Assembly: GCA_018384375.1 (NCBI GenBank)
Contig: JAHAYJ010000100.1
Span: 1 to 64,000 of the forward strand
Source: Lachnospiraceae bacterium
GTDB taxonomy: Bacteria; Bacillota; Clostridia; Lachnospirales; Lachnospiraceae
Length of the DNA stretch: 64,000 bases
Direction: 5' to 3'
Below, piece by piece: positions 48,026 to 56,694 of this stretch. Position numbers and translations under genes: made by a program. The notes beneath the pieces were generated by a model. The model worked only from the letters and a program-made list of their open reading frames with translations. It was not told the origin of the DNA and did no database searches. Each line of letters starts with the position of its first letter. Positions within the stretch are counted from its first letter, which is position 1.

Positions 48026-48068
48026 AGTTGAGTAAGAAAAATAAGAGCTTAAAAGGTAGAGAGCAATT

Positions 48069-49940
48069 ATGAGAAAACTGGCGTTAAGCGATGAGATCCT
48101 GATGCAGGTGGAAAAGCCTGCCCGCTATATCGGAAATGAAGTCAATTCGGTCATGAAAAAGAAGAATGAGGTACAGGTGCGGTTTGCCATGTGCTTCCCG
48201 GATGTATATGAGATCGGGATGTCCCATCTGGGAATCCAGATTATTTATGACATGCTCAATCAGTTTGAAGATGTATGGTGTGAAAGAGTATATTCTCCAT
48301 GGGTGGATCTGGATGCCATCATGCGAAAGGAGCATATTCCTTTATTTGCATTGGAATCACAGGATCCCATTAAGGAATTTGATTTTCTGGGTATTACCAT
48401 CCAGTATGAAATGTGCTATACCAATATTTTGCAGGTGTTGGATCTTTCAGGAATTCCCCTTCTCTCTAAGGATCGAAGTGAGGAAGACCCGATCGTGATC
48501 GGTGGTGGGCCTTGTACCTACAATCCCGAACCATTTTGTGATTTTTTTGATCTCTTCTATATTGGTGAAGGGGAAACACAGTATCGCAATCTGCTTGATC
48601 TGTACAAGGAATGCAAAAGGAAAAAAGAAAGCCGGAGAGAATTCCTGAAAAAAGCCGCTAGGATACCGGGAATATATATCCCTTCTTTATATGATGTAAC
48701 CTACAAGGAAGACGGCACGATCGATGAGAGAATCCCTTTGGAAGAAGGAATTCCCATGACGATCACGAAGGAGCTTGTTACGGATGTATCAGATACTTAT
48801 TATCCGAAAAAGCCTGTAGTGCCATTCATTAAGGTGACACAGGACAGAGTGGTTTTAGAGATTCAGAGAGGCTGTATCAGGGGTTGCAGATTCTGCCAGG
48901 CCGGGCAGCTTTATCGGCCTGTCCGCGAAAGAAGCCTTGAAATGCTGGAAACCTATGCCGTCGAAATGTTAGAAAATACAGGGCATGAGGAGATTTCCTT
49001 AAGCTCCTTAAGCTCCAGTGACTACTCAAAGCTCCCGGAGCTTCTGGATTTCCTGATTGAAAAATGCGATGAAAGAAAGATCAATATTTCCCTGCCGTCT
49101 CTTCGGATAGATGCGTTCTCACTGGATGTAATGAATAAGGTGCAGGATGTAAAAAAGAGTAGTCTGACCTTTGCACCGGAGGCAGGAAGCCAGAGATTAA
49201 GAAATGTGATAAATAAGGGGTTGACCGAAGAAGTCATACTTGAAGGCTCCAGACTTGCCTTTGAAGGCGGATGGACAAGAGTTAAGCTTTACTTCATGCT
49301 GGGGCTTCCCACAGAGACACCGGAGGATATCAGAGGAATAGCAGAACTGTCCAATAAAATTGCGGCAGTTTTTTATGAGACGGTTCCAAAGGAAAAGAGA
49401 AACGGACGGGTACAAATTGTAGCCAGTACTTCCTTCTTTATCCCGAAACCTTTTACACCCTTCCAGTGGGCACCCCAATGCACGAAGGAGGAGTTCCTTG
49501 ATAAAGCATATCAGACCAGAACCGCAATTACGAGTCAGTTGAACCAGAAGAGCATCAAATATAACTGGCATGAAGCGGATGTAAGTGTTCTGGAAGGCAT
49601 TCTGGCCAGGGGCGACCGGAAACTGAATCAGGCAATCCTGCGTGCTTATGAAAAGGGTTGTATGTATGATGCCTGGAGTGAGTATTATAAGAATGACATC
49701 TGGATGGAAACCTTTGAAGAATGTGGAATTGACATTTCCTTCTACACGACAAGGACGCGGGGAGATGACGAAATCTTTCCGTGGGATTTCCTTGATTGTG
49801 GTGTGACAAAACAATTTCTTCTTCGTGAATGGCACAGGGCACAGGGGGAGAGTGCAACTCCCAATTGTAAGATGCAGTGCCAGGGCTGCGGAGCAGCACG
49901 CTTTCAGACAGGCATCTGTATGGAAAAGAAGGGAGAATAG
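48069..49940 (+). CDS. TIGR03960-type B12-binding radical SAM protein
   Basis: A 623-residue radical SAM protein with an N-terminal B12-binding-like Rossmann domain (about 35-190, VYEIGMSHLGIQIIYDML, GGGPCTYNPEPF) and the iron-sulfur motif CIRGCRFCQAG at about 270. A Cys-rich C-terminus (MQCQGCGAARFQTGIC) resembles a zinc or extra cluster site. The function is unknown. It is followed by its usual partner, a DUF2344 protein, and by RNase E/G, which hints at an RNA-modification role. Confidence 0.85.
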   Translation: MRKLALSDEILMQVEKPARYIGNEVNSVMKKKNEVQVRFAMCFPDVYEIGMSHLGIQIIYDMLNQFEDVWCERVYSPWVDLDAIMRKEHIPLFALESQDPIKEFDFLGITIQYEMCYTNILQVLDLSGIPLLSKDRSEEDPIVIGGGPCTYNPEPFCDFFDLFYIGEGETQYRNLLDLYKECKRKKESRREFLKKAARIPGIYIPSLYDVTYKEDGTIDERIPLEEGIPMTITKELVTDVSDTYYPKKPVVPFIKVTQDRVVLEIQRGCIRGCRFCQAGQLYRPVRERSLEMLETYAVEMLENTGHEEISLSSLSSSDYSKLPELLDFLIEKCDERKINISLPSLRIDAFSLDVMNKVQDVKKSSLTFAPEAGSQRLRNVINKGLTEEVILEGSRLAFEGGWTRVKLYFMLGLPTETPEDIRGIAELSNKIAAVFYETVPKEKRNGRVQIVASTSFFIPKPFTPFQWAPQCTKEEFLDKAYQTRTAITSQLNQKSIKYNWHEADVSVLEGILARGDRKLNQAILRAYEKGCMYDAWSEYYKNDIWMETFEECGIDISFYTTRTRGDDEIFPWDFLDCGVTKQFLLREWHRAQGESATPNCKMQCQGCGAARFQTGICMEKKGE

Positions 49941-49945
49941 ATGTC

Positions 49946-50692
49946 ATGGCAGAAAATACAATAAAGGTTCGAATCAAATTTGCAAAATACGGTGCCGTGA
50001 AATTTATCGGACATCTGGATGTAATGCGGTATTTCCAGAAGGCAATCCGCCGTGCAGGCATTGATATTGCCTATTCGGGAGGCTTTAGCCCCCATCAGAT
50101 CATGTCCTTTGCATCGCCCCTTTCTGTGGGACATACCAGTGAGGGAGAATACTTTGACATTGAAATGAACAGCTTCCCTTCGGAAGAAGAAATTAAAAAT
50201 CGTTTACAGACAGCAATGGTGGAAGGCATTGACATTCTGGCGGTCAGAAAGCTGCCAGATGAGGAGGGCAATGCTATGGCAAGCGTAGCAGCAGCTTCAT
50301 ATCTTGTGGGCTTCAGAGAAGGCTGTCAGCTGCCGGAGGACTGGGAAGAACGCCTTAAAGACTTTTATGCACAAGATGTCATCTCAGTTGTGAAGAAGAC
50401 CAAAAAGGGTGAGAAGGAATTAAATTTAAAGGAAAGTATTTATGAGCTTGCAATCCGGGAAATACCGGATAATAGCTTGATGGATGGTATGGGAAGGCGC
50501 AACGGCGTCTACATGCTCTTAAATGCCAGCAGTGGCGGAAATATCAAGCCTTCCTTTGTACTTGATACCTTTTTTGATTCACTTGGGGTTACATTACCGG
50601 AATTCGGATTGCTGGTACACAGAATAGATACCTACAAAAATATCGGCTCTGAACAGGAAAGAAAATTGGTGCCATTGATATGGGAAAAGTAA
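49946..50692 (+). CDS. TIGR03936/DUF2344 radical SAM-associated protein
   Basis: A 248-residue protein of the DUF2344 family, beginning VRIKFAKYGAVKFIGHLDVMRYFQKAIRRAGIDIAYSGGFSPHQ. In other bacteria this domain is next to, or fused with, the TIGR03960 protein, as here. The ATG at 49946 begins 5 bases after the upstream stop, with GGGAG as a weak ribosome binding site; the frame is open further back but the family starts near here. It overlaps the next gene by 13 bases. Confidence 0.85.
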   Translation: MAENTIKVRIKFAKYGAVKFIGHLDVMRYFQKAIRRAGIDIAYSGGFSPHQIMSFASPLSVGHTSEGEYFDIEMNSFPSEEEIKNRLQTAMVEGIDILAVRKLPDEEGNAMASVAAASYLVGFREGCQLPEDWEERLKDFYAQDVISVVKKTKKGEKELNLKESIYELAIREIPDNSLMDGMGRRNGVYMLLNASSGGNIKPSFVLDTFFDSLGVTLPEFGLLVHRIDTYKNIGSEQERKLVPLIWEK

Positions 50693-51870
50693 TTATCGTT
50701 CAAAAAAATCAAATGCTCCTCCTTGTTTTGCTGGATGAAAACAGTAAACCCCTCACCATTCAGGTGGCGCCACTACCCGAAAAGGAAAGTGTGGTCGGGA
50801 ATATTTATGTAGGACGCGTTCAGGAGATCGCGGAAGGCATTCGGGCAGCCTTTGTGGCGATCGATCATGAAAAGAAGGTATTTCTTCCTATTGAGGATGA
50901 CATAGCGCCTCTGCTTTTGAACCGTGAGTATGACGGCAGACTCCTGCAGGGAGACGAGCTTGTAGTTCAGATCATCACGCCTGCCTTAAAGACAAAACTT
51001 CCGACAGCAACTTTGCGACTTTCCTTGACTGGACAATACTGTGTTTGTAAACCGGAAGACCATGGAGTGAGTTATTCCAAAAAGCTTACGGAAGAGAAGC
51101 GCAAGGACTTGAAGGAAGCTATGAAAGCAAATGATTTTCCAAACCGTAAAAAGTATGGATTTGTCATCAGAACCAATGCGGGGGAACTTACTGATTTCGC
51201 TCCTGTTATGGAAGAAATGAGAGAATTTGCAGCTTTTTTTGACGAGCTTACGGAGAAATGCAGGTATAGGACTCTTTACAGCTGCCTGTATCGCGCACAG
51301 CCGGAATATATTTCCCTTCTGAAGGATATTCCGGTGACTTCCTATGAGGAAATTGTTACGGATATCCCGGAGGTGTTTGAGCAACTGAAGGAGTACGATA
51401 ATAAGGCCCCCAGATTGTATCAGGACAATATGCTTTCCTTGTCCGCATTATACAGCATAGAGACACACTTAAAACAGGCACTTGACAAGAAGGTCTGGCT
51501 GCCATCCGGCGGTTATCTTGTCATTGAGCCGACAGAGGCAATGGTCGTGATTGATGTAAATTCGGGGAAAGGAAGTAATGAAAAGAATGCCGGAAGGAAA
51601 AATCTCTATCTGAAGATCAACCTGGAGGCGGCAAAAGAAATTGCAAGACAGCTTCGGCTCCGAAATTATTCCGGTATGATTATGGTTGATTTTATCAATA
51701 TGGATGCCAAGGAGGATCGGCAAAAGCTTCTTACCTGTCTGGAGGCCTGTCTAAAGGAAGACAGTATAAGAACAAGACTGGTGGATATGACTGCCCTTGG
51801 AATTGTGGAAATCACACGCAAGAAGGTTTCAAGACCACTGATGGAGCTGCTGAAGGGAAATAAGGAATAA
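50680..51870 (+). CDS. Ribonuclease E/G family protein
   Basis: A 396-residue RNase G-like endonuclease. The N-terminal S1-type domain holds NIYVGRVQEIAEGIRAAFVAID, and the catalytic domain holds the two metal-binding Asp motifs VVIDVNSGKGS (about 292) and IMVDFINMD (about 332). The length suits RNase G rather than long RNase E, and the Zn-link Cys motif near the C-terminus of E. coli RNase E is missing. It overlaps the DUF2344 gene and precedes the L21 leader, a typical arrangement for the family in Clostridia. Confidence 0.9.
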   Translation: MGKVIIVQKNQMLLLVLLDENSKPLTIQVAPLPEKESVVGNIYVGRVQEIAEGIRAAFVAIDHEKKVFLPIEDDIAPLLLNREYDGRLLQGDELVVQIITPALKTKLPTATLRLSLTGQYCVCKPEDHGVSYSKKLTEEKRKDLKEAMKANDFPNRKKYGFVIRTNAGELTDFAPVMEEMREFAAFFDELTEKCRYRTLYSCLYRAQPEYISLLKDIPVTSYEEIVTDIPEVFEQLKEYDNKAPRLYQDNMLSLSALYSIETHLKQALDKKVWLPSGGYLVIEPTEAMVVIDVNSGKGSNEKNAGRKNLYLKINLEAAKEIARQLRLRNYSGMIMVDFINMDAKEDRQKLLTCLEACLKEDSIRTRLVDMTALGIVEITRKKVSRPLMELLKGNKE

Positions 51871-51890
51871 AAGATTTGGAAGAAAATTAC

Positions 51891-51919
51891 TTGACAGGAA
51901 TTCTTCGTGATGTTATAGT
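51891..51919 (+). promoter_or_regulatory. Near-consensus sigma-A promoter for rplU
   Basis: TTGACA (51891-51896), 17 bases and TATAGT (51914-51919) predict transcription from about 51926, shortly after the RNase G stop. Confidence 0.82.
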
Positions 51920-51925
51920 TTATGA

Positions 51926-52012
51926 GTATGCCGCATAACGAGGTCGAAGTGCGCTCATTTTAGCGCCACCAAAGTTAGCGAGTAAAATCAGTTTCGGCTG
52001 GTTAGTATAGGA
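51926..52012 (+). promoter_or_regulatory. Likely L21 leader (ribosomal protein autoregulatory RNA)
   Basis: The roughly 90-base untranslated leader precedes rplU-prp-rpmA, the site where Firmicutes carry the L21 leader. A clear hairpin GCGCT/AGCGC lies at 51951-51966, and the segment CATAACGAGG before it looks structured. I recognise it by position and partial structure, not by full covariance. Confidence 0.5.
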
Positions 52013-52020
52013 GGTGCCAT

Positions 52021-52326
52021 ATGTACGCAATCATTGCAACAGGTGGAAAGCAGTATAAGGTTTCCGAAGGTGATGTGATCAAGGTTGAAAAACTTGATGT
52101 AGAACCCGGAGCTACTGTAACATTTGACCAGGTTGTCGCTGTGAGTGACAAGGAACTTAAGGTTGCCGGTGATGTAAAGGGTGCCAGTGTAACTGCAACT
52201 GTTATGGAACAGGGCAGATACCGTAAGGTTATCGTTTACAAGTATAAGAGAAAAACCGGTTATCATAAGAAAAATGGTCATAGACAAGCATACACACAGG
52301 TTAAGATTGATAAGATCAACGCTTAG
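52021..52326 (+). CDS. rplU: 50S ribosomal protein L21
   Basis: A 101-residue ribosomal protein beginning MYAIIATGGKQYKVSEGDVI, with the conserved KYKRKTGYHKKNGHRQ near the C-terminus. AGGAGGTG lies before the ATG. It heads the cluster that includes prp and rpmA. Confidence 0.97.
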   Translation: MYAIIATGGKQYKVSEGDVIKVEKLDVEPGATVTFDQVVAVSDKELKVAGDVKGASVTATVMEQGRYRKVIVYKYKRKTGYHKKNGHRQAYTQVKIDKINA

Positions 52327-52343
52327 TATGCAAAAGGTTTGAT

Positions 52344-52673
52344 ATGACAACCGTTACGATTATAAAATCCAAAAATGGGAAATATAAGGAAGTGATCTGC
52401 AGTGGACATGCAGGATTTGCACAGGCCGGCGAGGATATCGTCTGTAGTGCGATATCAATGCTTGTCATCAATACGATTAATTCACTTGACAGACTCACGA
52501 GGACGCAACTTGAGGTTCATAGTGAGGAGGAGAGCGGATTGATCAAATTCCGGTTATTAAGTGAACCGGATGAAGGCGGAAAGCTTCTCCTTGATTCCAT
52601 GATTCTTGGATTACAGAATGTCGTAGCAGAATACGGCAAAAAGTATTTAAAACTCAAATTCAAGGAGGTGTAA
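52344..52673 (+). CDS. prp: Ribosomal-processing cysteine protease Prp
   Basis: A 109-residue cysteine protease (YsxB family) with catalytic His (CSGHAGFAQAGEDIVCSAIS) and Cys in the same block at about residues 22 and 34. Prp removes the N-terminal extension of L27, which is visible in the next gene. The ATG is 17 bases after rplU. Confidence 0.93.
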   Translation: MTTVTIIKSKNGKYKEVICSGHAGFAQAGEDIVCSAISMLVINTINSLDRLTRTQLEVHSEEESGLIKFRLLSEPDEGGKLLLDSMILGLQNVVAEYGKKYLKLKFKEV

Positions 52674-52676
52674 ATC

Positions 52677-52961
52677 ATGTTAAAGCTGAACCTTCAATTT
52701 TTCGCTCATAAAAAGGGTGTTGGTTCTACCAAGAACGGTAGAGATTCCGAGTCCAAGAGACTGGGCGCAAAAAGAGCTGACGGACAATTCGTAAAAGCAG
52801 GAAATATTTTATACAGACAGCGTGGAACCAAGATTCATCCCGGCATCAACGTAGGTCGTGGTGGTGATGACACATTGTTTGCTATGGTTGACGGTGTACT
52901 TAAATTCGAAAGAGTGGGAAGAGACAAAAAGCGTGCTTCCGTGTATCCTGTAGAGAAATAG
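52677..52961 (+). CDS. rpmA: 50S ribosomal protein L27
   Basis: A 94-residue protein with the N-terminal extension MLKLNLQFF that Prp cleaves before AHKKG, exposing the end that reaches the peptidyl-transferase centre. The body is the usual L27 with [10 protein letters not shown] and [31 protein letters not shown] lies before the ATG. A strong terminator follows. Confidence 0.97.
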   Translation: MLKLNLQFFAHKKGVGSTKNGRDSESKRLGAKRADGQFVKAGNILYRQRGTKIHPGINVGRGGDDTLFAMVDGVLKFERVGRDKKRASVYPVEK

Positions 52962-52973
52962 TACGAACTTGTT

Positions 52974-53008
52974 AAGGCTTCAAACATTTTTTTGTTTGAA
53001 GCCTTTTT
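52974..53008 (+). terminator. Rho-independent terminator after rpmA
   Basis: A perfect 12-bp stem, AAGGCTTCAAAC (52974-52985) with GTTTGAAGCCTT (52994-53005), encloses an 8-base loop and is followed by T. Confidence 0.9.
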
Positions 53009-53063
53009 AAAAATTCAGATTACATGCATGCAGACTTTTTTATATTTTAGGAAGGAATAAGAC

Positions 53064-54350
53064 ATGTTTGCAGACAGGGCTAGAATATATGTGAGAAGTG
53101 GAAAGGGTGGCGATGGTCATATCTCCTTTCGACGTGAAAAATACGTACCAAACGGAGGACCGGATGGTGGAGACGGCGGTAACGGCGGAAGCGTGATCCT
53201 ACAAGTGGATGACGGCTTGAATACCCTTACGGATTATCGTCATGTCCGCAAATACCATGCGGAGGATGGAGAAAACGGCGGCAAAAGGAACTGTCGTGGC
53301 AAAAACGGTGCGGATATTATTTTGAAGGTACCGGAAGGTACAGTCATTAAAGAAGCGGAAAGTGGAAAGATCATTACAGATATGTCAGGGGAGAACAGGC
53401 GCTTTGTTCTTCTTACCGGTGGTCGTGGCGGCAACGGAAACCAGCACTATGCAACCAGCACCATGCAGGTGCCGAAATATGCCCAGCCCGGACAGCCTGC
53501 AAAAGAGCTTGAACTTCAGATGGAGCTTAAGGTGATTGCAGATGTCGGGCTTGTAGGATTTCCAAATGTAGGGAAATCCACGTTCCTGACAAAGGTATCT
53601 AATGCAAGACCAAAGATTGCAAATTATCATTTCACAACCTTAAACCCACATCTTGGAGTGGTAGACCTTGAAGATGCGAAAGGCTTTGTCATTGCGGATA
53701 TTCCGGGTCTGATCGAAGGGGCATCGGAGGGCGTTGGGCTAGGCTTTGAATTTCTACGCCACATTGAGAGAACTAAGGTCATTATTCACATTGTGGATGC
53801 TGCTTCCACGGAAGGACGTGACCCAATTCAGGATATTTATGCTATCAACAAAGAATTGGAAACGTATAATCCGGAGATCGCGAAGAGACCACAGGTGATT
53901 GCTGCCAATAAAACAGATATGATTTTTGGAGATGAAGATCCGGTTCAAAAGTTGAAGGACGAATTTGAACCCAAAGGTATCCGCGTGTATCCCATCTCAG
54001 CCATAAGCGGGAAAGGAATTCGTGAGCTGCTTTATTATGTGAGAGAGATGTTGGACAAGACGGATGATAAGCCGGTCGTCTTTGAGCAGGAATTCTTCCC
54101 GGAATATATGCTTGGTGGGGCTGATGATCCTTTTACGGTTACGTATGATGAAGAAGCAAACGAATATGTTGTTGAGGGACCGAGAATTGAAAAGATGCTG
54201 GGATATACCAATCTGGAGTCGGAAAAGGGCTTTACCTTTTTCCAAAACTTCCTGAAACTGAACGGCATATTGGAGCAGCTTGAGGAACTTGGGATTCAGG
54301 AGGGAGATACCGTCAGAATGTACGGATTATCCTTTAATTACTATAAATAG
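53064..54350 (+). CDS. obgE: GTPase Obg/CgtA
   Basis: A 428-residue ribosome-associated GTPase. It has the glycine-rich OBG fold (about 1-158, with PDGGDGGNGGSVILQ), the G domain with Walker A GFPNVGKST (about 164-172), the DIPG switch and the NKTD base-recognition motif, and a C-terminal OCT domain (about 345-428). It acts in 50S maturation and stress signalling. It is the head of obgE-yhbY-nadD-yqeK-rsfS. Confidence 0.96.
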   Translation: MFADRARIYVRSGKGGDGHISFRREKYVPNGGPDGGDGGNGGSVILQVDDGLNTLTDYRHVRKYHAEDGENGGKRNCRGKNGADIILKVPEGTVIKEAESGKIITDMSGENRRFVLLTGGRGGNGNQHYATSTMQVPKYAQPGQPAKELELQMELKVIADVGLVGFPNVGKSTFLTKVSNARPKIANYHFTTLNPHLGVVDLEDAKGFVIADIPGLIEGASEGVGLGFEFLRHIERTKVIIHIVDAASTEGRDPIQDIYAINKELETYNPEIAKRPQVIAANKTDMIFGDEDPVQKLKDEFEPKGIRVYPISAISGKGIRELLYYVREMLDKTDDKPVVFEQEFFPEYMLGGADDPFTVTYDEEANEYVVEGPRIEKMLGYTNLESEKGFTFFQNFLKLNGILEQLEELGIQEGDTVRMYGLSFNYYK

Positions 54351-54359
54351 GAGGCGCAT

Positions 54360-54650
54360 ATGACAAGCAAACAGCGTTCATATTTAAAAGGACTGGCGAT
54401 GAATATAGAGCCCGTTTTTCAGATTGGGAAATCCTGTCTGACACCCGAGGTGACAGAAGCGGTGAGAGAGGCTTTTAATACGAGGGAACTGATCAAGATT
54501 GCCGTTCTCAAGAATTGTATGGATGATCCGAAAATGATGGCAGCCGCACTTGCGGAAAGGACGGGGTCACAGGTAGTACAGGTTATCGGAAAGAAGATTG
54601 TTTTATACAAGGAAAGTAAAGATCACAAGAAAATAGAGCTTCCAAGATAA
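54360..54650 (+). CDS. yhbY: CRM-domain RNA-binding protein YhbY
   Basis: A 96-residue CRM-domain protein that associates with pre-50S ribosomal subunits. It starts TSKQRSYLKGLAMNIEPVFQIGKSCLT, with the conserved GxxG-type loop around it and the closing block GSQVVQVIGKKIVLYKES. It follows obgE by 9 bases with AGGAGG upstream. Confidence 0.93.
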   Translation: MTSKQRSYLKGLAMNIEPVFQIGKSCLTPEVTEAVREAFNTRELIKIAVLKNCMDDPKMMAAALAERTGSQVVQVIGKKIVLYKESKDHKKIELPR

Positions 54651-54670
54651 AGAGGGGACAGGTGGTGATC

Positions 54671-55285
54671 ATGGGGAAAAAAATCGGAATTATGGGAGGA
54701 ACTTTCAATCCCATCCATTATGGACATCTTCTTCTTGCAGAGCAGGCACGGGAAGAACTGATGCTTGATGAGGTATTGTTTCTGCCAAGCGGAAATCCTT
54801 ATATGAAGAATCAGAATGCGATTCTTGACGGACAGATCAGGGCGGATATGATAAAGCTTGCAATTGAAGGTCATCCTGACTTTTCTTTATCAACAATGGA
54901 GCTGGAAAGAAAGGGACCGACCTATACTTGTGATACCTTAATGGAATTGAAGGAAAAGAATCCCCGAAACATCTATTATTTTATCCTTGGAGCGGATAGT
55001 CTCCTAATGATGGAGTGCTGGAAAAAACCGGAATTGATTTTTCAAAATGCTGTGATTGCAGCGGCGGTACGTGGGACAGGAAACGAAGAAAAAATCAAGA
55101 TGATTGCCACCCATCTCATGCAGGAATATAAGGCAGAAATTAAAATTCTTCCGGCAAGGTTTATGGATCTTTCTTCCTCCGAAATCAGACAGAGACTTGG
55201 GAAGGGAAGATCTGTACGATATATGTTGCCGGAGAATGTATGGAGTTATATTTTGGAAAACCACCTTTACCAAAATAACGAATAG
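54671..55285 (+). CDS. nadD: Nicotinate-nucleotide adenylyltransferase
   Basis: A 204-residue nucleotidyltransferase for NAD synthesis, making deamido-NAD from NaMN and ATP. It shows GGTFNPIHYGHLLLAEQA (about 9), ILGADSLLMMECWKKPE and the ISxTxxR-like SSSEIRQRLGKGRSVRYMLPE. The ATG at 54671 follows GGTGG by 5 bases; GTG 54662 is also in frame. Confidence 0.93.
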   Translation: MGKKIGIMGGTFNPIHYGHLLLAEQAREELMLDEVLFLPSGNPYMKNQNAILDGQIRADMIKLAIEGHPDFSLSTMELERKGPTYTCDTLMELKEKNPRNIYYFILGADSLLMMECWKKPELIFQNAVIAAAVRGTGNEEKIKMIATHLMQEYKAEIKILPARFMDLSSSEIRQRLGKGRSVRYMLPENVWSYILENHLYQNNE

Positions 55286-55297
55286 GGAGAAAACCGC

Positions 55298-55873
55298 GTG
55301 AAGACTGTAGACATCAAAAAAATTCGAAAAAAAATGGAAAAAACGTTGGATCCAAAGAGATTTGAGCATACCCTGGGGGTAGCATATACTGCAGCGGCAC
55401 TGGCGATGTGCTATGAAGTAGACATTAATAAAGCACAGACCGCCGGACTTTTACATGATTGCGCGAAGTGTATGAGCAATGAAAAGAAACTGCTCATTTG
55501 TGAAAAACATCATATTCCGGTGAATGATGTAGAGAAAAAGAATCCGTTTCTGCTTCATGCGAAGGTTGGAAGCTATCTTGCAATGAAACAGTTTTGCATT
55601 CATGACCAGGATATTATCAATGCTATCTTAAATCATACGACAGGAAGACCTGGTATGTCCCAGCTTGAAAAGATTATCTATATTGCCGACTATATTGAAC
55701 CGGGGCGGAAACAGGCGCCTAATCTGACACAGGTCCGAAGGATGGCTTTTCAGGATCTGGATAAAGCGCTTTTACAGATTTTGGGGGATACTTTGAAGTA
55801 TTTAAACAGCATAGACAGTCCGATTGATCCTATGACACAGAAAACTTATGAATTTTATCAGGGAAAGGAATGA
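55298..55873 (+). CDS. yqeK: HD-domain hydrolase YqeK (symmetrical Ap4A hydrolase)
   Basis: A 191-residue HD-domain protein with HTLGVAYTAAALA, the metal-binding LLHDCAKCM (about 48), ILLH-type NPFLLHAKVGSYLA and ADYIEPGR. YqeK of Firmicutes cleaves Ap4A to two ADP and is encoded between nadD and rsfS, as here. GTG is used as start, with GGGAG upstream. Confidence 0.9.
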   Translation: MKTVDIKKIRKKMEKTLDPKRFEHTLGVAYTAAALAMCYEVDINKAQTAGLLHDCAKCMSNEKKLLICEKHHIPVNDVEKKNPFLLHAKVGSYLAMKQFCIHDQDIINAILNHTTGRPGMSQLEKIIYIADYIEPGRKQAPNLTQVRRMAFQDLDKALLQILGDTLKYLNSIDSPIDPMTQKTYEFYQGKE

Positions 55874-55879
55874 TTGCAG

Positions 55880-56248
55880 ATGGAAGATATTGTTGCAGAG
55901 ACAGTAAAAAGGATGGCCGGAGTTGCCATTCGTGCGTTGGAAGACAAGAAGGCAGAGGATATCAGAGTAATCGATATCAGCCAGGTTTCCGTTCTGGCAG
56001 ATTATTTTATCATTGCAAACGGTACGAATACCAGTCAGATACAGGCACTTGCAGATGAAGTGGAAGAGAAGCTGGGAAGAGAGGGATATCCTTTAAGACA
56101 GATGGAAGGATATGATCATGCAAACTGGGTATTGCTCGATTTCGGGGATATTATTATTCATATTTTTGATAAGGAGAACAGATTATTTTATGACCTTGAA
56201 CGAATCTGGAGAGACGGAAAGATGATTGAACCGGATTCCCTCAAATAA
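55880..56248 (+). CDS. rsfS: Ribosome silencing factor RsfS
   Basis: A 122-residue RsfS/YbeB protein that binds L14 and blocks subunit joining in starved cells. It shows IRVIDISQVSVLADYFIIANGTNTSQIQALA and the closing NWVLLDFGDIIIHIFDKENRLFYDLERIW. TTG 55874 and ATG 55880 are possible starts; AAGGA at 55864 suits either imperfectly. It is the last gene of the obgE cluster. Confidence 0.94.
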   Translation: MEDIVAETVKRMAGVAIRALEDKKAEDIRVIDISQVSVLADYFIIANGTNTSQIQALADEVEEKLGREGYPLRQMEGYDHANWVLLDFGDIIIHIFDKENRLFYDLERIWRDGKMIEPDSLK

Positions 56249-56267
56249 ACAAAATGATGCTGAAAGT

Positions 56268-56300
56268 AGAAAAGACAAGGGTTAATCCCTTGTCTTTTCT
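56268..56300. terminator. Bidirectional terminator inside the 3' end of the DUF378 gene
   Basis: A perfect 14-bp stem, AGAAAAGACAAGGG (56268-56281) with CCCTTGTCTTTTCT (56287-56300), has a 5-base loop. The right arm encodes the last codons of the - strand gene. Confidence 0.8.
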
Positions 56301-56500
56301 GCTCCGCCTGCATACATATAAAATGTTATCAGATAGAGCCCACAAATACCTACAATGGCATAGATGATTCTGGAGAGCCAGGACATCTCTCCGAAAATAA
56401 AAGCTACAAGATCAAAGGAAAAGAAACCGATCAATCCCCAGTTGACAGCACCGATGATTGCAATAGTAAGTGCAATACAATCAAGACATTTATTATTCAT
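56282..56500 (-). CDS. DUF378 small membrane protein
   Basis: A 72-residue protein of the DUF378 family with two transmembrane helices (about 4-29 and 36-60) and the characteristic CIALTIAIIGAVNWGLIGFFSFDLVA. The function is unknown. GGAGGTG lies 6 bases before ATG 56500; the upstream in-frame ATG at 56515 overlaps that site. Its last codons form the right arm of a terminator. Confidence 0.85.
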   Translation of the reverse strand: MNNKCLDCIALTIAIIGAVNWGLIGFFSFDLVAFIFGEMSWLSRIIYAIVGICGLYLITFYMYAGGAEKTRD

Positions 56501-56623
56501 TTGGTACACCTCCATATTAAAATTGACAATGAATTTAGATTGTCAGATTTTATTTTTTCCTGTATGTGAAAAAATATACAAACAAGGAGTGAAAATGTAA
56601 GAGGAAAGTGTTCAATATGAAAG

Positions 56624-56652
56624 TTGACAATAAATAAATTTTACGGTATTAT
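56624..56652 (+). promoter_or_regulatory. Near-consensus sigma-A promoter for livJ
   Basis: TTGACA (56624-56629), 17 bases and TATTAT (56647-56652). An AT-rich leader with repeated AAAATTAATT follows. Upstream, TGACAAT (56524-56530) and ATTGTCA (56539-56545) form an inverted repeat in the gap to DUF378. Confidence 0.75.
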
Positions 56653-56694
56653 TACTTAAAATTAATTAAAATTAATTTTGAAGGAGGAAATATT

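Noticed and set aside
49197-49835. Long open frame on the - strand opposite the radical SAM gene (about 212 codons)
   Set aside because: Antisense shadow of a coding frame with all expected motifs on the + strand.
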